Assembly: GCA_016713645.1 (NCBI GenBank)
Contig: JADJOU010000038.1
Coordinates: 55,779-119,778 of the forward strand
From: Bacteroidota bacterium
Lineage (GTDB): Bacteria; Bacteroidota; Bacteroidia; Chitinophagales; JADJOU01
Length of the DNA stretch: 64,000 bases
Direction of reading: 5' to 3'
Numbering within the stretch: position 1 is the stretch's first letter; each line of letters begins with the position of its first letter. Both the position numbers and the translations under genes were made by a program. Positions 20,503-30,077 of this stretch are shown one piece after another. The notes under the pieces were generated by a model. It was not told the origin of the DNA. It ran no database searches and saw only the letters and a list, made by a program, of their open reading frames with translations.

Positions 20503-23409
20503 TTATAATCCTATGGGAATGAATAAGCGAACTTGTGTCCCTAAGGAATTACCCTGCCCATCCATTTTGTCCTCTATTTCTAGAACTACTTTTTGTTTGT
20601 AATTTTTATTTAAAATTTCTAATCGCTGTTCATTGGCACGTGTAGAAAAGGAAGTGTGTTTTTCTTGTTTCACCTTTTTCATCTCTTCAGACTTTGCGCG
20701 CCCAATTCCATTGTCATCAATTATTACTTTCAAGAATTGTCCATCTTTCATCATTTGAATACTTAGCAATTTATTTCCCCTGCGATGCATTAATCCATGC
20801 TTTATTGCATTCTCCGCATAAGGTTGAATGAGCATCGATGGAATTTTAATCATTTCGACATCTACTGAATGATCTACCTTCAATTCAAAGACGAAGTCAT
20901 CGTCAAAGCGCATTTTTTCAAGCTCCAAGTATAGGGTGAGCGCTTGAATTTCAGACTGAAGAGGGATAAATTCTTGCTCTGACATTTCGAGAATCATCCT
21001 AGTGAGTTTTGAAAATTTCCCTAGATAAACACTCGCATTTCGTTTGTCGTTGGTGAAGATATACGCCTGAATAGTATTGAGTGCATTGTAAAAAAAATGC
21101 GGATTCATTTGTGATTTTATTGAAGTCAAAATTGATTTTCCAAGCGATTGTTCCAATTCTACTTTTTGATTCAATAATTTAATTTGTCCAGAGAGCAGTG
21201 AAATTTGCCATTTATAATACGTGTATACTGCGATAGAGACGATTGTTATACAGAGCAGAATAAACCACCAATTCATCCAAAACGGTGCGCCAATGATAAA
21301 TCTCACATCGCTTATGAGTATTTGGTTGCCCAGCTTAAATGTAACTATGTATTTGCCTGGCGAAAGTGCTTTAAACTGAAGACTTCTATTTTCTGGTGAG
21401 ATGATTTTCCAATCCTCATCATTTAATTTATAAAAGAGTGGTTGTAATTGGACGCTACCAAAATCTAGCATTGAAAAGTGGATACTTATATCATTTTGTT
21501 TGTGATGAAAAGTTTTGTTTTGGAAATCTTGCTGTGGAATTTCATTGACTCGAAACTGATTGATTTGAAATATAGTTTCATCTGGATTTTCATTTTTAAA
21601 ATTCAACTTCGACACGACAATTCCTTCTTTAGTAAGAAAGTAAATTTGACCATTTTCAAGGTATAAGTCATGTATAGCTGATGAGGAAATATTGATATCG
21701 ACAATATGGTGACGCATTGAGGTCAAATTGATATAGTGCACAAATCGACTGCTGAGTATGATAATTTCTGAAGAAAACTGACGAACAAATTTTATATCAT
21801 TAATTGGGAATGCCAAATTTCGAGTTGAGTAAAGTGAAGTTTTTATTCTCCTGTATCTGGTAAAAATTTCCTTTCGTACTCAATGCATATAATTGGCCTG
21901 AAAAAGTCAATATTTTAGAAGCATAAAAAGCTTCATCATTTATTTTTATCGTATCAATAGATGATGGAGTGATTTTATAAAAGCCTTTATTTCCAGAGCA
22001 ATAGATGGCATTGTTTACCTTGTCAAAAGCGATGGCTCTACCTCGTATATTATTAATTAAGTAAGAAATAGCATTCTTGGATTGCTTATAACCCAATCGA
22101 TACATCGAATCCCAATCTGATTTTTATTTGTTTTAAAATCAAGCGATTTTAACAGTGCACAATAGCCGTTGGCAATAAATGCATAATATTGATGGTCTAT
22201 TCGGCATATTTCTTTAAGTGCTACATCATATTCACGTGGTGCAGCCAAATTGAGTTTTGGAAAAATTGTCATTCCCTTTGCAGAGTAAAATATATCGTTG
22301 CTTTCGCTATCAGCGTAGAGATAATAAAGTTCTGACGCAGCATTATCTTTAGCCAAGGGTAATTCAATTGTTTTATTGGGACTAAATTTTATAAAGGAGG
22401 CATCTTTATTCGCCACCAAAAAGTATTTTTCTGTTTTAACAATTTTGATGGGCATAAAATCTTTTGTTGGATATAATTTATGCTCAATATCCGTCATCAA
22501 TAGTATGCCTTCGCTGGTCGTAGAAACCCAATAATTGCTTTGCCTGTCTTTTAAGAGCCCTGAAATACTTTGGCCATTAAATAAAAGGAATTGCATAGTA
22601 TATCCTCTTCCATATTGATTATATATATAAGTTCCAGATGCCGTGTGAATCCAAAATTTTCCGTCGGTAAAATTTGCACCCTGAATGAGCTTGGGTTCTG
22701 GTATAGAAATAATTCTCAGATGGTTTAAGCCTCTGTCAAAGACATAAAGAGATTGATGGCTGTTTAATTTTGAAAGAACAAAAACAATGCTATCTGAGGC
22801 ATATATCTGTTTAATCTTTTCATCCTTACCTAAGAAATAATCTGAATGATTTAGCTCCAGCTTGTCGTTCAAGCGATATAAAACATCTTCAAAGATGAAG
22901 TAAAAATCATTGCCAATCGCATAACTAGATTCAAAGAAATCAATATTCGTGGGAATAATTATATTCTTTATAAAGGGAGGTTGTTGATGTCGTAAATATC
23001 AATGCCATTATGCTGCACAATCATTAAGTATTTATCCGTTAGCGAATACGGCGCATAATTGAAAATTGATTTTTGTTCTAATGCATAAAGAATCACGGTA
23101 AACATAATACAGTCGACCATCAAAATTCTCATACCAAATTCTTCCAAATTTGTCTTCTTTGATACAGCTACCAGCAGTGGAAACTTGTGCATTGCATTTG
23201 TACGTTTTATAATCCATTCCATCATAGCGCGTTATTCCCTCTTGTGATGCAATCCATACGTAGCCCTTTGTATCTTGAAATATATTGTAAACAGCATTAG
23301 AGGGCAATCCATTTGATTGATTGATATGAATACTATATGGTTCTTGAGCATATCCTTGAACAAGGAAACACAATGTGATTAGAAAAAGTATGATGAGGCT
23401 TTGTCGCAA
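20503..23409 (-). CDS. Two-component sensor histidine kinase with propeller and Y_Y_Y sensor (LytS/YpdA type), four frameshifts
   Basis: A signal peptide ends at 'VQGYAQ'. The periplasmic two-component propeller starts 'SNGLPSNAVYNIFQDTKGYVWIASQEGITRYDG'. A Y_Y_Y domain ('LNDEDWKIISPENRSLQF', 'LSPGKYIVTFK') and one TM helix ('WWFILLCITIVSIAVYTYY') follow. The His_kinase domain has 'KSQMNPHFFYNALNTIQAYI' (phospho-His) and an ATPase N-box 'LIQPYAENAIKHGLMHR'. The gene is spread over five frames with breaks near 23,085, 22,978, 22,125 and 21,815; one base restores each. Total is about 970 residues. Family members sense extracellular cues and control one LytTR regulator, here encoded 16 bp downstream. 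Confidence 0.85.
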
Positions 23410-23682
23410 GGAATTCGAGATAATTGCAAAGATAAAAAGTTAGCTATGCAGTATTATCAAAATTTATGAACGATATCAATATTGAAATGAAAGTAGGTTG
23501 TGGATTTAAGAAAGTCTTCATAGTGTTCGCAAGTGTCTATTTAAAGGCATTTTGTATAATCAAAGTCGTTATAAAACCGAATGGTCATTTTGAGTAAAAT
23601 TTCTTGTCTTTAATAAAACGACCTTCATAACCATCGGCAACTGTGCCATATTGCATTCAAATTTTAAAATCAATTTTATATT

Positions 23683-25447
23683 ATGACAATAATTCTATTC
23701 GCCGCCTATATGGCAATGATTACAATGACATCAAATGCACAAAGTGCAAAATTTGAATGGGCAAGAAAAATGGGGGGGACTAATAGTGAAAGCGGGAACG
23801 CTATTGCTGTTGATAGTGCTGGAAATGTTTACACTGCTGGTAATTTTACTGTGACAGTTACCTTTGATCCCCTAAATATTATTATAGGCTCTAAGGGTTT
23901 CACAGATGTGTTTATTACAAAGCATGATGCATCTGGAGCAATTTTATGGGCTAAACAAATTGGAGGGGTAAGTGATGACCTTTTAAGAGGTATCGCAGTA
24001 AGTGGTGATTATGTCTACATCACGGGTAATTATAATCAGACTTGTGATTTTGACCCAGCTGGTTCAACCACTTTTAATATAACCTCTGCAGGCATAGGTG
24101 ATATTTTTGTCGCTAAGTATGAAGCGTCAAGTGGCGGACTCGTATGGGCAAAAAGTATGGGTGGCGCAAGTGCTGATTTAGGTTTTGGCATAGCTGTAGA
24201 TAAGAGTGGCAATGTGTATACTACGGGTAATTTTGCGGGATCTTGTGATTTCGATCCAGGTGCTGGTTCTACGCTTCTAGGTTCTGCAGGTTCTTCTGAT
24301 ATTTTTATCTCAAAATTAGACAAAGATGGCAATTTTGAATGGGCTAAAACAATGGGAGGAAACGGCGCAGATGGTGGTGTGAGTATTGCTACAGATTTAA
24401 CGGGTAATGTATATTTTGCTGGTTCTTTCCGCGATTCAGCTGATTTCGATCCAAGTGCTTCTGTTTTAAGACTTAAATCATTTGGCGTTGGCGATGGTTT
24501 TGTCGCTAAATACAATAGTATGGGATTGATGCAATGGGCAAAGCAATTAGGAGGCACGGGAAATGAATATATTGAATTTATCACATTAGATAATTTGAAT
24601 AATGTCATCACAACCGGCACTTATGAGAATGGTGCTGATTTCGACCCAGGAACGGCTACTTTTAACCTATCAGGCACGGGCAGAATATTTGTATCTAAAT
24701 TAGACAATAATGGAAGTTTTATTTGGGCAAAAAAAATAGGATCTCTTGGCTCAGGCGAGCGCAGTAAATCAGTCGCAACAGATAAATTTGGAAGTGTTTA
24801 CACAGTAGGTGATTTTTCTGGTACACAAGATTTCGACCCAAATTCGGGAACAGCAAATTTGACAAGTGTTGGCACTGATGTGTTTATTTCAAAATTAGAC
24901 AGTGCTGGCAATTATAATGGGGCATATCGATTCGGCGGTGCAGGTGCTGACATTGGCAATGGTATTGCTGCAAGCCAAGATGGCAATATATATTCCACTG
25001 GGAGTTTCTTCGACACTTGCGATTTTGATCCTTCTGCTGCAATATTCAATCTTATTGGGTCAGGTAGTAATGATATTTTGTGCACAAACTCAGCCAATGT
25101 CTTATCAATAAAACGACTTCATTAACTGGCAATACTAATTGTATGGATACTTCTGCTTGTGTTTCAGTAACAATAAGTGCTACAACCAATGGCATTGACG
25201 ATAATGCTGTGTCAAATCAAATCGCACTATATCCGAATCCTGCACAGAATCAAGTGAATTTAAATCATCTTCCAATAGGAGGAAATATCAAGCTTGTCAA
25301 TATTTTGGGCCATGTTGTCATGGATTCAAAATTGTCAATGAGCAAATGAGTATTGATCTCAGTAATTTCGCAAGTGATTTGTATTTTATTCATATCAGTA
25401 AAAATGAATCAGAATATGGAATCAAGAAGCTTTTTATCAGTAAATAG
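23683..25447 (+). CDS. Secreted SBBP-type beta-propeller protein with T9SS type A sorting domain, two frameshifts
   Basis: A signal peptide ('MTIILFAAYMAMITMTSNAQS') is followed by about nine repeats of about 48 residues with the pattern 'FEWAKTMGG....D.G.SIA.D..GNVY..G.F....DFDP', typical of SBBP propellers. The frame shifts at about 25,077, where one missing T restores 'NDIFVHKLSQC'. After 'ALYPNPAQNQVNLNHL' and 'VNILGHVV' it shifts again at about 25,335, ending 'SDLYFIHISKNESEYGIKKLFISK' at 25447. That is a complete type A sorting domain. It is a surface or secreted protein of unknown ligand. It lies divergent from the LytS-type kinase, with which co-regulation is possible. Confidence 0.82.
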
Positions 25448-25521
25448 ATTTTAGTGAATGCGCATGGATTCATTTTTTCCTCAGTAGAGCAAAACAAAAT
25501 TATACCATGTGATAAATTATT

Positions 25522-25560
25522 AAATGCCCAATGAGATCATTGATTTCATTGGGCATTTTT
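25522..25560. terminator. Bidirectional rho-independent terminator
   Basis: The arms AATGCCCAATGA and TCATTGGGCATT (12 bp, perfect) are followed by a T-run on the plus strand and preceded by an A-containing stretch. It lies between the convergent propeller-protein and YtxJ-like genes. Confidence 0.75.
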
Positions 25561-25681
25561 GCTTTTGGAGCGTTTTATTTGATTGCTAAATATTCATCCG
25601 TTTTTTGAATTGACTCCATGGAAGAGAATGTATATCTTCAGGTCTGTCAATGTTGCTAGATTGGTGCTTGCTTTAGACAAA

Positions 25682-26027
25682 TCAATACAGTTTTTCCAAC
25701 TGCTTTTGAATCTTTTCGGATTTGATAGAGTGATGGGAATCTGTAAAGACGACTTTTTTGTTTTTAATCAAAATGATTTGGGGATTGGTGTGTGACCTTT
25801 AATTCGGTCGCAATAAAATTGGAAACTTCCCGTCGGGATAGTAAATCTAAATAGTGAAAATCCACGTCATCTTCGATGAGGTGAAAACCATTGATTAAGC
25901 CCTCTTTCGCATGTGCACTGATTCCGCAGGTCACGCTATCTTTGAAAATAAGCTGAGGTCTTTGAGTAGAATCTTCCAAAATTTGAAGGACATCTTCTTT
26001 GGTCGTAATGTGTTTCCAGTTTTTCAT
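25682..26027 (-). CDS. YtxJ-like thioredoxin-fold (bacillithiol system) protein, frameshifted
   Basis: I place the start at the Met of 'MKNWKHITTKEDVLQILEDS' (26027). It continues with 'PQLIFKDSVTCGISAHAKEG', where the single Cys in 'SVTCGISAHA' fits the monothiol active site of YtxJ (DUF2847). The open frame stops at 25764, but one extra C near 25,775 restores 'QSPQIILIKNKKVVF' and 'HSIKSEKIQKQLEKLY', which is the expected tail. Protein of about 115 residues. The family is predicted to act on bacillithiol-mixed disulfides in Bacteroidota and Firmicutes; that role is established only by association. Confidence 0.72.
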
Positions 26028-26179
26028 TGTATGCTTTCTAATTGAAATCTCTAACATAAAGTTGGTCAATAAAATTCAAATTAATTTTTGTTGAAGCTTG
26101 GCCAGACTTTTTCAAGGCTATCGTGTGGCGCTTATCAATTTCGGCATCTATCAGCAGAAGTAAGGATGCTCAGACAAAT

Positions 26180-27189
26180 TTATTTGCCACCATCTATATC
26201 TTTTATAAATTGAATAACCCCATTCATAAAGACTTTTTGATCATCCCACATGGACAAATGACTTCCATTGGGGCAATATAAATAGCGACCATTCTTTACG
26301 AGCTTACTTTGTTCTTCCATGGCTTTGGGATCCATCGTATCATATCGCGCACCGATCATCAGAGTGGGAATGCGAATTTCATGCAAGCGGTTTTGATATC
26401 CCAATGCGCGAGTCTGCCGCTGATGCCAAATTCACTGGGGCCTTGCATCATGGTATAGACTTCTCCATTGACGTGTTTCATGGCGCGGTTCAATCCATCT
26501 GGCCATTCACGCAATCTACAGATATGTTCGCGGTAATAATGGGGTATGAGCAATTCCATATAGCGAGGATTGTTGAAATCCTTTTTCGCTTCTAAGGCTT
26601 TGATTTCTGCGAGGGCTTCTGGATTCATTTGCTTCGCTAGCACTTCATCTGCATATTTGCCATAATCGGGCGCACTGGCCATCATATTCGATACCAATAG
26701 AGCTTTGAGATTGTTCTGATATTTCAAGGCGTATTCCATGGCGAGAATGCCGCCCCAGGAATTTCCGAGCAGATAGAAATTGGAACTATCGGCATGTATG
26801 GCTTGTCGAACCTGTTCGACTTCCTCCACAAATCGCGCCGTCGTCCATAGGCTGCTGTCTTTGGGTTGGTCGCTGTAGTAGGAACCCAATTGATCGTATT
26901 CATAAAATTCAAATCCCTCGCGCTGAAAATAGGTCTCGAAACACTCCATGTATTCATGTGTCATAGCTGGTCCGCCGTGCAATAAAAGTATCTTGATTTT
27001 GGGATGAGTGCCAAATCGCTTGGTCCATACTTTGAATTCACCGATAGGCGTTTGGATGGGAATCATCCTCACACCGGCTGATTCAATGCTATCGCCATAG
27101 TTGAAATAGTCATCTACGCCAATAAACTTTGAATTTTCAGGCTGGTGGCATGATGCTAAAAAGAGGAGGAAGAAGAGGAGGATGGGCAT
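26180..27189 (-). CDS. Proline iminopeptidase-like alpha/beta hydrolase lipoprotein, frameshifted
   Basis: The N-terminus has lipobox 'LFLASC' (candidate Cys14), so this is probably an exported lipoprotein. It continues with the oxyanion motif 'LLLHGGPAMTHEYM', nucleophile elbow 'LLGNSWGGILAMEY', catalytic Asp in 'IGARYDTMDP' and His in 'CPNGSHLSMWDD'. These are signatures of the proline-specific peptidase family (S33), which removes N-terminal proline or related residues. The frame breaks near 26,400 between 'ISGRLAHWDI' and 'QNRLHEIRIPTLMIGA'. One missing base is likely. Joined length is about 336 residues. Confidence 0.8.
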
Positions 27190-27279
27190 GTCAAATTAAT
27201 TATACCAAATTTTGTTTAAAATATTTTTTATTCTTCTATGAATATAGGATGTTCAGTTGTATTTATTAGAATAAAACAT

Positions 27280-27875
27280 TTATTCTCTCGCAAATTTAAT
27301 CAGCGGTTTTATATTTCCTTTATCTCCTTCCCGTATCGCGCGTATGTATTTCTTCCTAATTTCATCTGCTTTGACCATATTGGAATGATTCCAAGAAAAG
27401 ACTTCGTTTTTAAATATTGCCTCAATAATTATATCGGCCATCATTCTGGCATGTCTTCCATTTCCATTGGCAAAGCAATGAACATAGACAAGTCTATGTT
27501 TGAATCGAATCGCGATTTCATCATTGGAGTATGTTTTGTTTTCTATCCAAAATTTTGTGTCATCTAAAGTATTTTCAATTCCACACCAATATTCAACCAT
27601 TTAACGCCGATGTTTTTTTCTGACTTTCTGAATTCCCCTGCCCAATTCCAGACGTTTCCAAACATTTTTTTATGCAAGGTTTTAATAAAGGCTTCTGTTA
27701 AAATTTGATCTTTACGGCGTTTTTTTCTCAAGACCCATTTCATGGCCTCTTCGATATTCAATTGCTCATGCTCATTTAATTCTTCGTGCGTGCCTATAGA
27801 TTTGATCAATAAACCATCTTTCTCTTCCTCACTCAAAGGCGTTTGACCTTCTTCATAGACTAGTTCTAATCCCAT
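27280..27875 (-). CDS. Mobile mystery protein B (Fic-domain), frameshifted
   Basis: The N-terminal half ('MGLELVYEEGQTPLSEEEKDGL', 'FIKTLHKKMFGNVWNWAGEFRKSEKNIGV') and the C-terminal half ('TKFWIENKTYSNDEIAIRF', then 'HCFANGNGRHARMMADIIIEAI') together match the Fic-related 'mobile mystery protein B'. The Fic core HxFx(N)GNGRxxR is intact, but the usual Asp/Glu is Asn. The frame breaks near 27,570 within 'VELKIL|LDDTKFW', where one T restores it. Total is about 198 residues. Fic enzymes transfer AMP or other nucleotides to proteins. The toxin role is inferred from pairing with the HTH gene, which it overlaps by 10 bp. Confidence 0.8.
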
Positions 27876-28327
27876 AGTGATCGATTCATTTCTTTTTTTA
27901 GTTCATTGGTCAAATCTTCAATGGCGCGATTTATTTGTTCATCACTGTTTCCTTGATTTTCAAGTTTCATATTGTGACTCGTTCTCAACACTATTTTTTT
28001 AGCTAATTCTTCTGCTTTATCATGGACTAATTTTTCTATGGATCCTTTTTTGGGAACAAAGCCATAGACAAATTCCATATCCAATAATTCTCCGATGGCG
28101 CGCATGTTTTTTATCGAAATAGAACCATTGGCTTCTCTTTCTTCAACTTGCTTTGCTCCTTGTCTCGTCATATTTAGCCTTTCCCCCAATTGATCTAAAG
28201 TCATATTGAGCGCTGATCTAATTGCTGATATCCACCCATGATCGGGTATAATCACCTGTTCGGTTCCGATAAAAGGCTTGATCTTTTTATCTAACTGTTG
28301 GATTACTAATGTTTTTTGCGATCTCAT
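27866..28327 (-). CDS. Mobile mystery protein A (HTH regulator/antitoxin)
   Basis: A 153-residue protein with an XRE-type helix-turn-helix: 'HGWISAIRSALNMTLDQLGERLNMTRQGAKQVEEREANGSISIKNMRAIGELLDMEFVYGFVPK'. This matches the 'mobile mystery protein A' family, always found next to a Fic-type partner. It overlaps the Fic gene by 10 bp, which fits an antitoxin-toxin or repressor-effector operon. Three palindromic sites 24-105 bp upstream of its start are candidate operators for autorepression. The C-terminus is helical and charged. No frameshift. Confidence 0.82.
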   Translation of the reverse strand: MRSQKTLVIQQLDKKIKPFIGTEQVIIPDHGWISAIRSALNMTLDQLGERLNMTRQGAKQVEEREANGSISIKNMRAIGELLDMEFVYGFVPKKGSIEKLVHDKAEELAKKIVLRTSHNMKLENQGNSDEQINRAIEDLTNELKKEMNRSLWD

Positions 28328-28350
28328 GCTATTTGTATTTCAGTACAAAA

Positions 28351-28432
28351 GTAAACATATTTATTTACAATTTTACAAAATAGTTTACATATATGTTTAC
28401 TAATTATTTTAAAAGTAAACGTATTTGTTTAC
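28351..28432. promoter_or_regulatory. Three 18-bp operator-like sites at exact 32-bp spacing
   Basis: Sites at 28351-28368 (GTAAAC-N6-ATTTAC), 28383-28400 (GTTTAC-N6-GTTTAC, direct half-sites) and 28415-28432 (GTAAAC-N6-GTTTAC, perfect palindrome) share an 18-bp size and start exactly 32 bp apart, about three helical turns. They lie just upstream of the HTH gene. They are likely binding sites of mobile mystery protein A; this is inferred from position and symmetry. Confidence 0.6.
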
Positions 28433-28577
28433 AATTGAGCGGGAAGAATTCACTTTTCGAATCCTTCGTTGAAAAGAAAGATAGCTGAGAAAAAAGTAGG
28501 ACTATTCTACATAGTTAACTCCTCGTCCTTCGTGCTCAGGGCATTTGCTATAGAGGAGGAGCGGAGTTTAAATTTAG

Positions 28578-29168
28578 TTAAAAGAGAGAGATATTATTGA
28601 ACATAGTTGTTTTGTTTTCTATTCGATAATTTTCAGAATCAAATCTGAATTTTATTTTTTTATGGTCAGCCTTATCACTAAAAACACGTCCATACTTTAA
28701 GAATAAGTCGTGCTCAAATTTTGGCACTTGGCTTTTAATTGCATTTACAAAGTCTGACCACGTAAACGTGCCACTATTCAGTAGATTAGCCTTAATTGAG
28801 TCAAACTTCTCAGTCAGATCTTGAAATGTTGAAGTTGACACCTGGTACTCCAAAAATACTTGCCTAAATAAGTCAATCTCTTTTCGATTTGCTTTCAAAT
28901 ATTCATCAGGTGATTTTGTTAAATACTTATTAAATATTAAGTGATACTTTTTACTTAATGGTTCTATAGAACTATAAATTGCTACGTTATTTCTTTTAAC
29001 AGGATTCCCATTAAAGTCACAATAACACCTACACTTATATAATTTCTTTTCCAGCTCACCTATTTGTGCGCTACTAGATAGACTAAAGTCCTCATAGTAT
29101 ATTTCGATATTTTCAAAAAGCTCTACTATTCCGTCCTCTGTTAAATAAAGATTCTTTGGTAATTCCAT
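28578..29168 (-). CDS. Orphan hypothetical protein in accessory region
   Basis: A 196-residue soluble protein rich in Lys, Phe and Tyr, with no signal peptide or membrane span. It contains 'KLYKCRCYCDFNGNPVKRN', a Cys-x-Cys-x-Cys cluster that might bind a metal, and 'FTWSDFVNAIKSQVPKFEHDLFLKYG'. I recognise no family. It lies between the mobile mystery module and the HEPN-like gene, all on the minus strand. An imperfect inverted repeat (AACTCC at 28517, GGAGTT at 28563) lies downstream of its stop. Its low GC and orphan nature suggest acquired DNA. Confidence 0.5.
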   Translation of the reverse strand: MELPKNLYLTEDGIVELFENIEIYYEDFSLSSSAQIGELEKKLYKCRCYCDFNGNPVKRNNVAIYSSIEPLSKKYHLIFNKYLTKSPDEYLKANRKEIDLFRQVFLEYQVSTSTFQDLTEKFDSIKANLLNSGTFTWSDFVNAIKSQVPKFEHDLFLKYGRVFSDKADHKKIKFRFDSENYRIENKTTMFNNISLF

Positions 29169-29214
29169 TGTAAATTAATTGATCAATTGTCGGTTTTAAA
29201 AATGGCTTACGGTT

Positions 29215-29282
29215 GCGCCTAGGCGAAGGTGGCTAAACGCAAATATAAAACTACGTCTTTTTAGCCACTTGCGCTTAGCCGC
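29215..29282. repeat. 68-nt imperfect hairpin between orphan genes
   Basis: The left arm 29215-29237 and right arm 29260-29282 are 23 nt each and match at 19 of 23 positions (core GTGGCTAAA / TTTAGCCAC perfect) around a 22-nt loop. Such long bulged hairpins between orphan genes resemble cassette recombination sites in general shape. I do not see a canonical GTTRRRY/RYYYAAC attC core. It could also be a terminator or a dispersed repeat. Confidence 0.5.
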
Positions 29283-29284
29283 TT

Positions 29285-29299
29285 TTAGTGGCAGTTAAT
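29285..29299 (+). repeat. Left inverted repeat bounding the HEPN-like gene
   Basis: TTAGTGGCAGTTAAT ends 4 bp before the stop codon of the HEPN-like gene. Its inverted partner, 14 of 15 matching, is at 29932-29946, 17 bp beyond that gene's start. Together they bracket the gene exactly. Confidence 0.5.
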
Positions 29300-29303
29300 A
29301 AGA

Positions 29304-29914
29304 TCAAAACACTGCAAGTATTGTAATATTCTTTTGAATAATTCTTTCTCGCACTTCGTCTATAAGCTTATTTAATTCTTTTAATTTTTCCGGAGCAAGT
29401 GCTTCTTGCGATTCAACATATTTCAAGTAATCGTCAACTTCTAACTTTAAGCTTTTTTTTATTTCTAATAATTCATTCTGATATTGCGACACTAAAATTG
29501 CTCTTATACTTCCGATTGCTGAATTTATAAATACTATTTCACTTACAGTTCGCGGCAAGTTAACTCCATTCAAGGAACGCCACCAAGGATAAAAGTTATT
29601 GTTTTTGTCTCTATTGTAATGTGCAAATAGTGCATTCCGACCTTTCTTTATTCCATCATATGATTTTAAAGCTTTTAAAATCGGAGATATACTCCACATA
29701 ATATCTCTAATCAGAGTATCGTTTTTAGAAAAAGAATTTATAATATCTAGTTCATCATAAAAAGAACAAATTAATATGTAGTTGTATTTAACAATAGTAC
29801 TGTAATTTCGCTTGTATGAGGAACTTTATGTTTATACAAATCTTTTATAGTATGAATCATTTCATCATAAAGCATATCAATGTTAAGTAATGATTCTAAA
29901 AGCTTTTTTTCCAT
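29304..29914 (-). CDS. HEPN-like protein (possible RNase toxin/abortive infection), frameshifted
   Basis: The frame starting at Met 29699 lacks an N-terminus. Upstream the same strand encodes 'MEKKLLESLLNIDMLYDEM' from 29914, joined after one missing A near 29,790 ('VLLLKYNYILICSFYDELDII'). The joined protein is about 200 residues and mostly helical. It contains 'GIKKGRNALFAHYNRDKNNNFYPWW', where R-N-x4-H (RNALFAH) fits the Rx4-6H catalytic motif of HEPN RNases of the AbiU2-like kind. A coiled C-terminus ('NELLEIKKSLKLEVDDYLKYVESQE') follows. A role in phage defence or as a toxin is inferred. Flanking inverted repeats suggest it is a discrete cassette. Confidence 0.5.
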
Positions 29915-29931
29915 TATTGTAGAATGTTGAA

Positions 29932-29946
29932 ATTAATTGCCACTAA
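29932..29946 (-). repeat. Right inverted repeat bounding the HEPN-like gene
   Basis: ATTAATTGCCACTAA is the reverse complement (14 of 15) of the copy at 29285-29299. It lies 17 bp upstream of the HEPN-like start codon. Confidence 0.5.
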
Positions 29947-30077
29947 CTTGTTTATATAGCTAATTTTTTCATCCATATCCCCCCAATTTGATTAGATAAG
30001 GATGATTTTCAGTCTCCATATTTCAAATATAGCGCTTAAATTTATATATGAATGAAGTAATTTTGACGGCCATTTAT

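Noticed and set aside
24036..24620. 194-codon minus-strand frame opposite the propeller gene
   Set aside because: Shadow of the repetitive SBBP coding sequence; Pro-rich translation is a by-product of the repeats.
25583..25795. 70-codon plus-strand frame
   Set aside because: It overlaps the restored 3' part of the YtxJ-like gene, whose tail is a better explanation.
29215..29282. Call as a true integron attC site
   Set aside because: No canonical R'/R'' core motifs and no integrase in the window, so kept only as a hairpin repeat.
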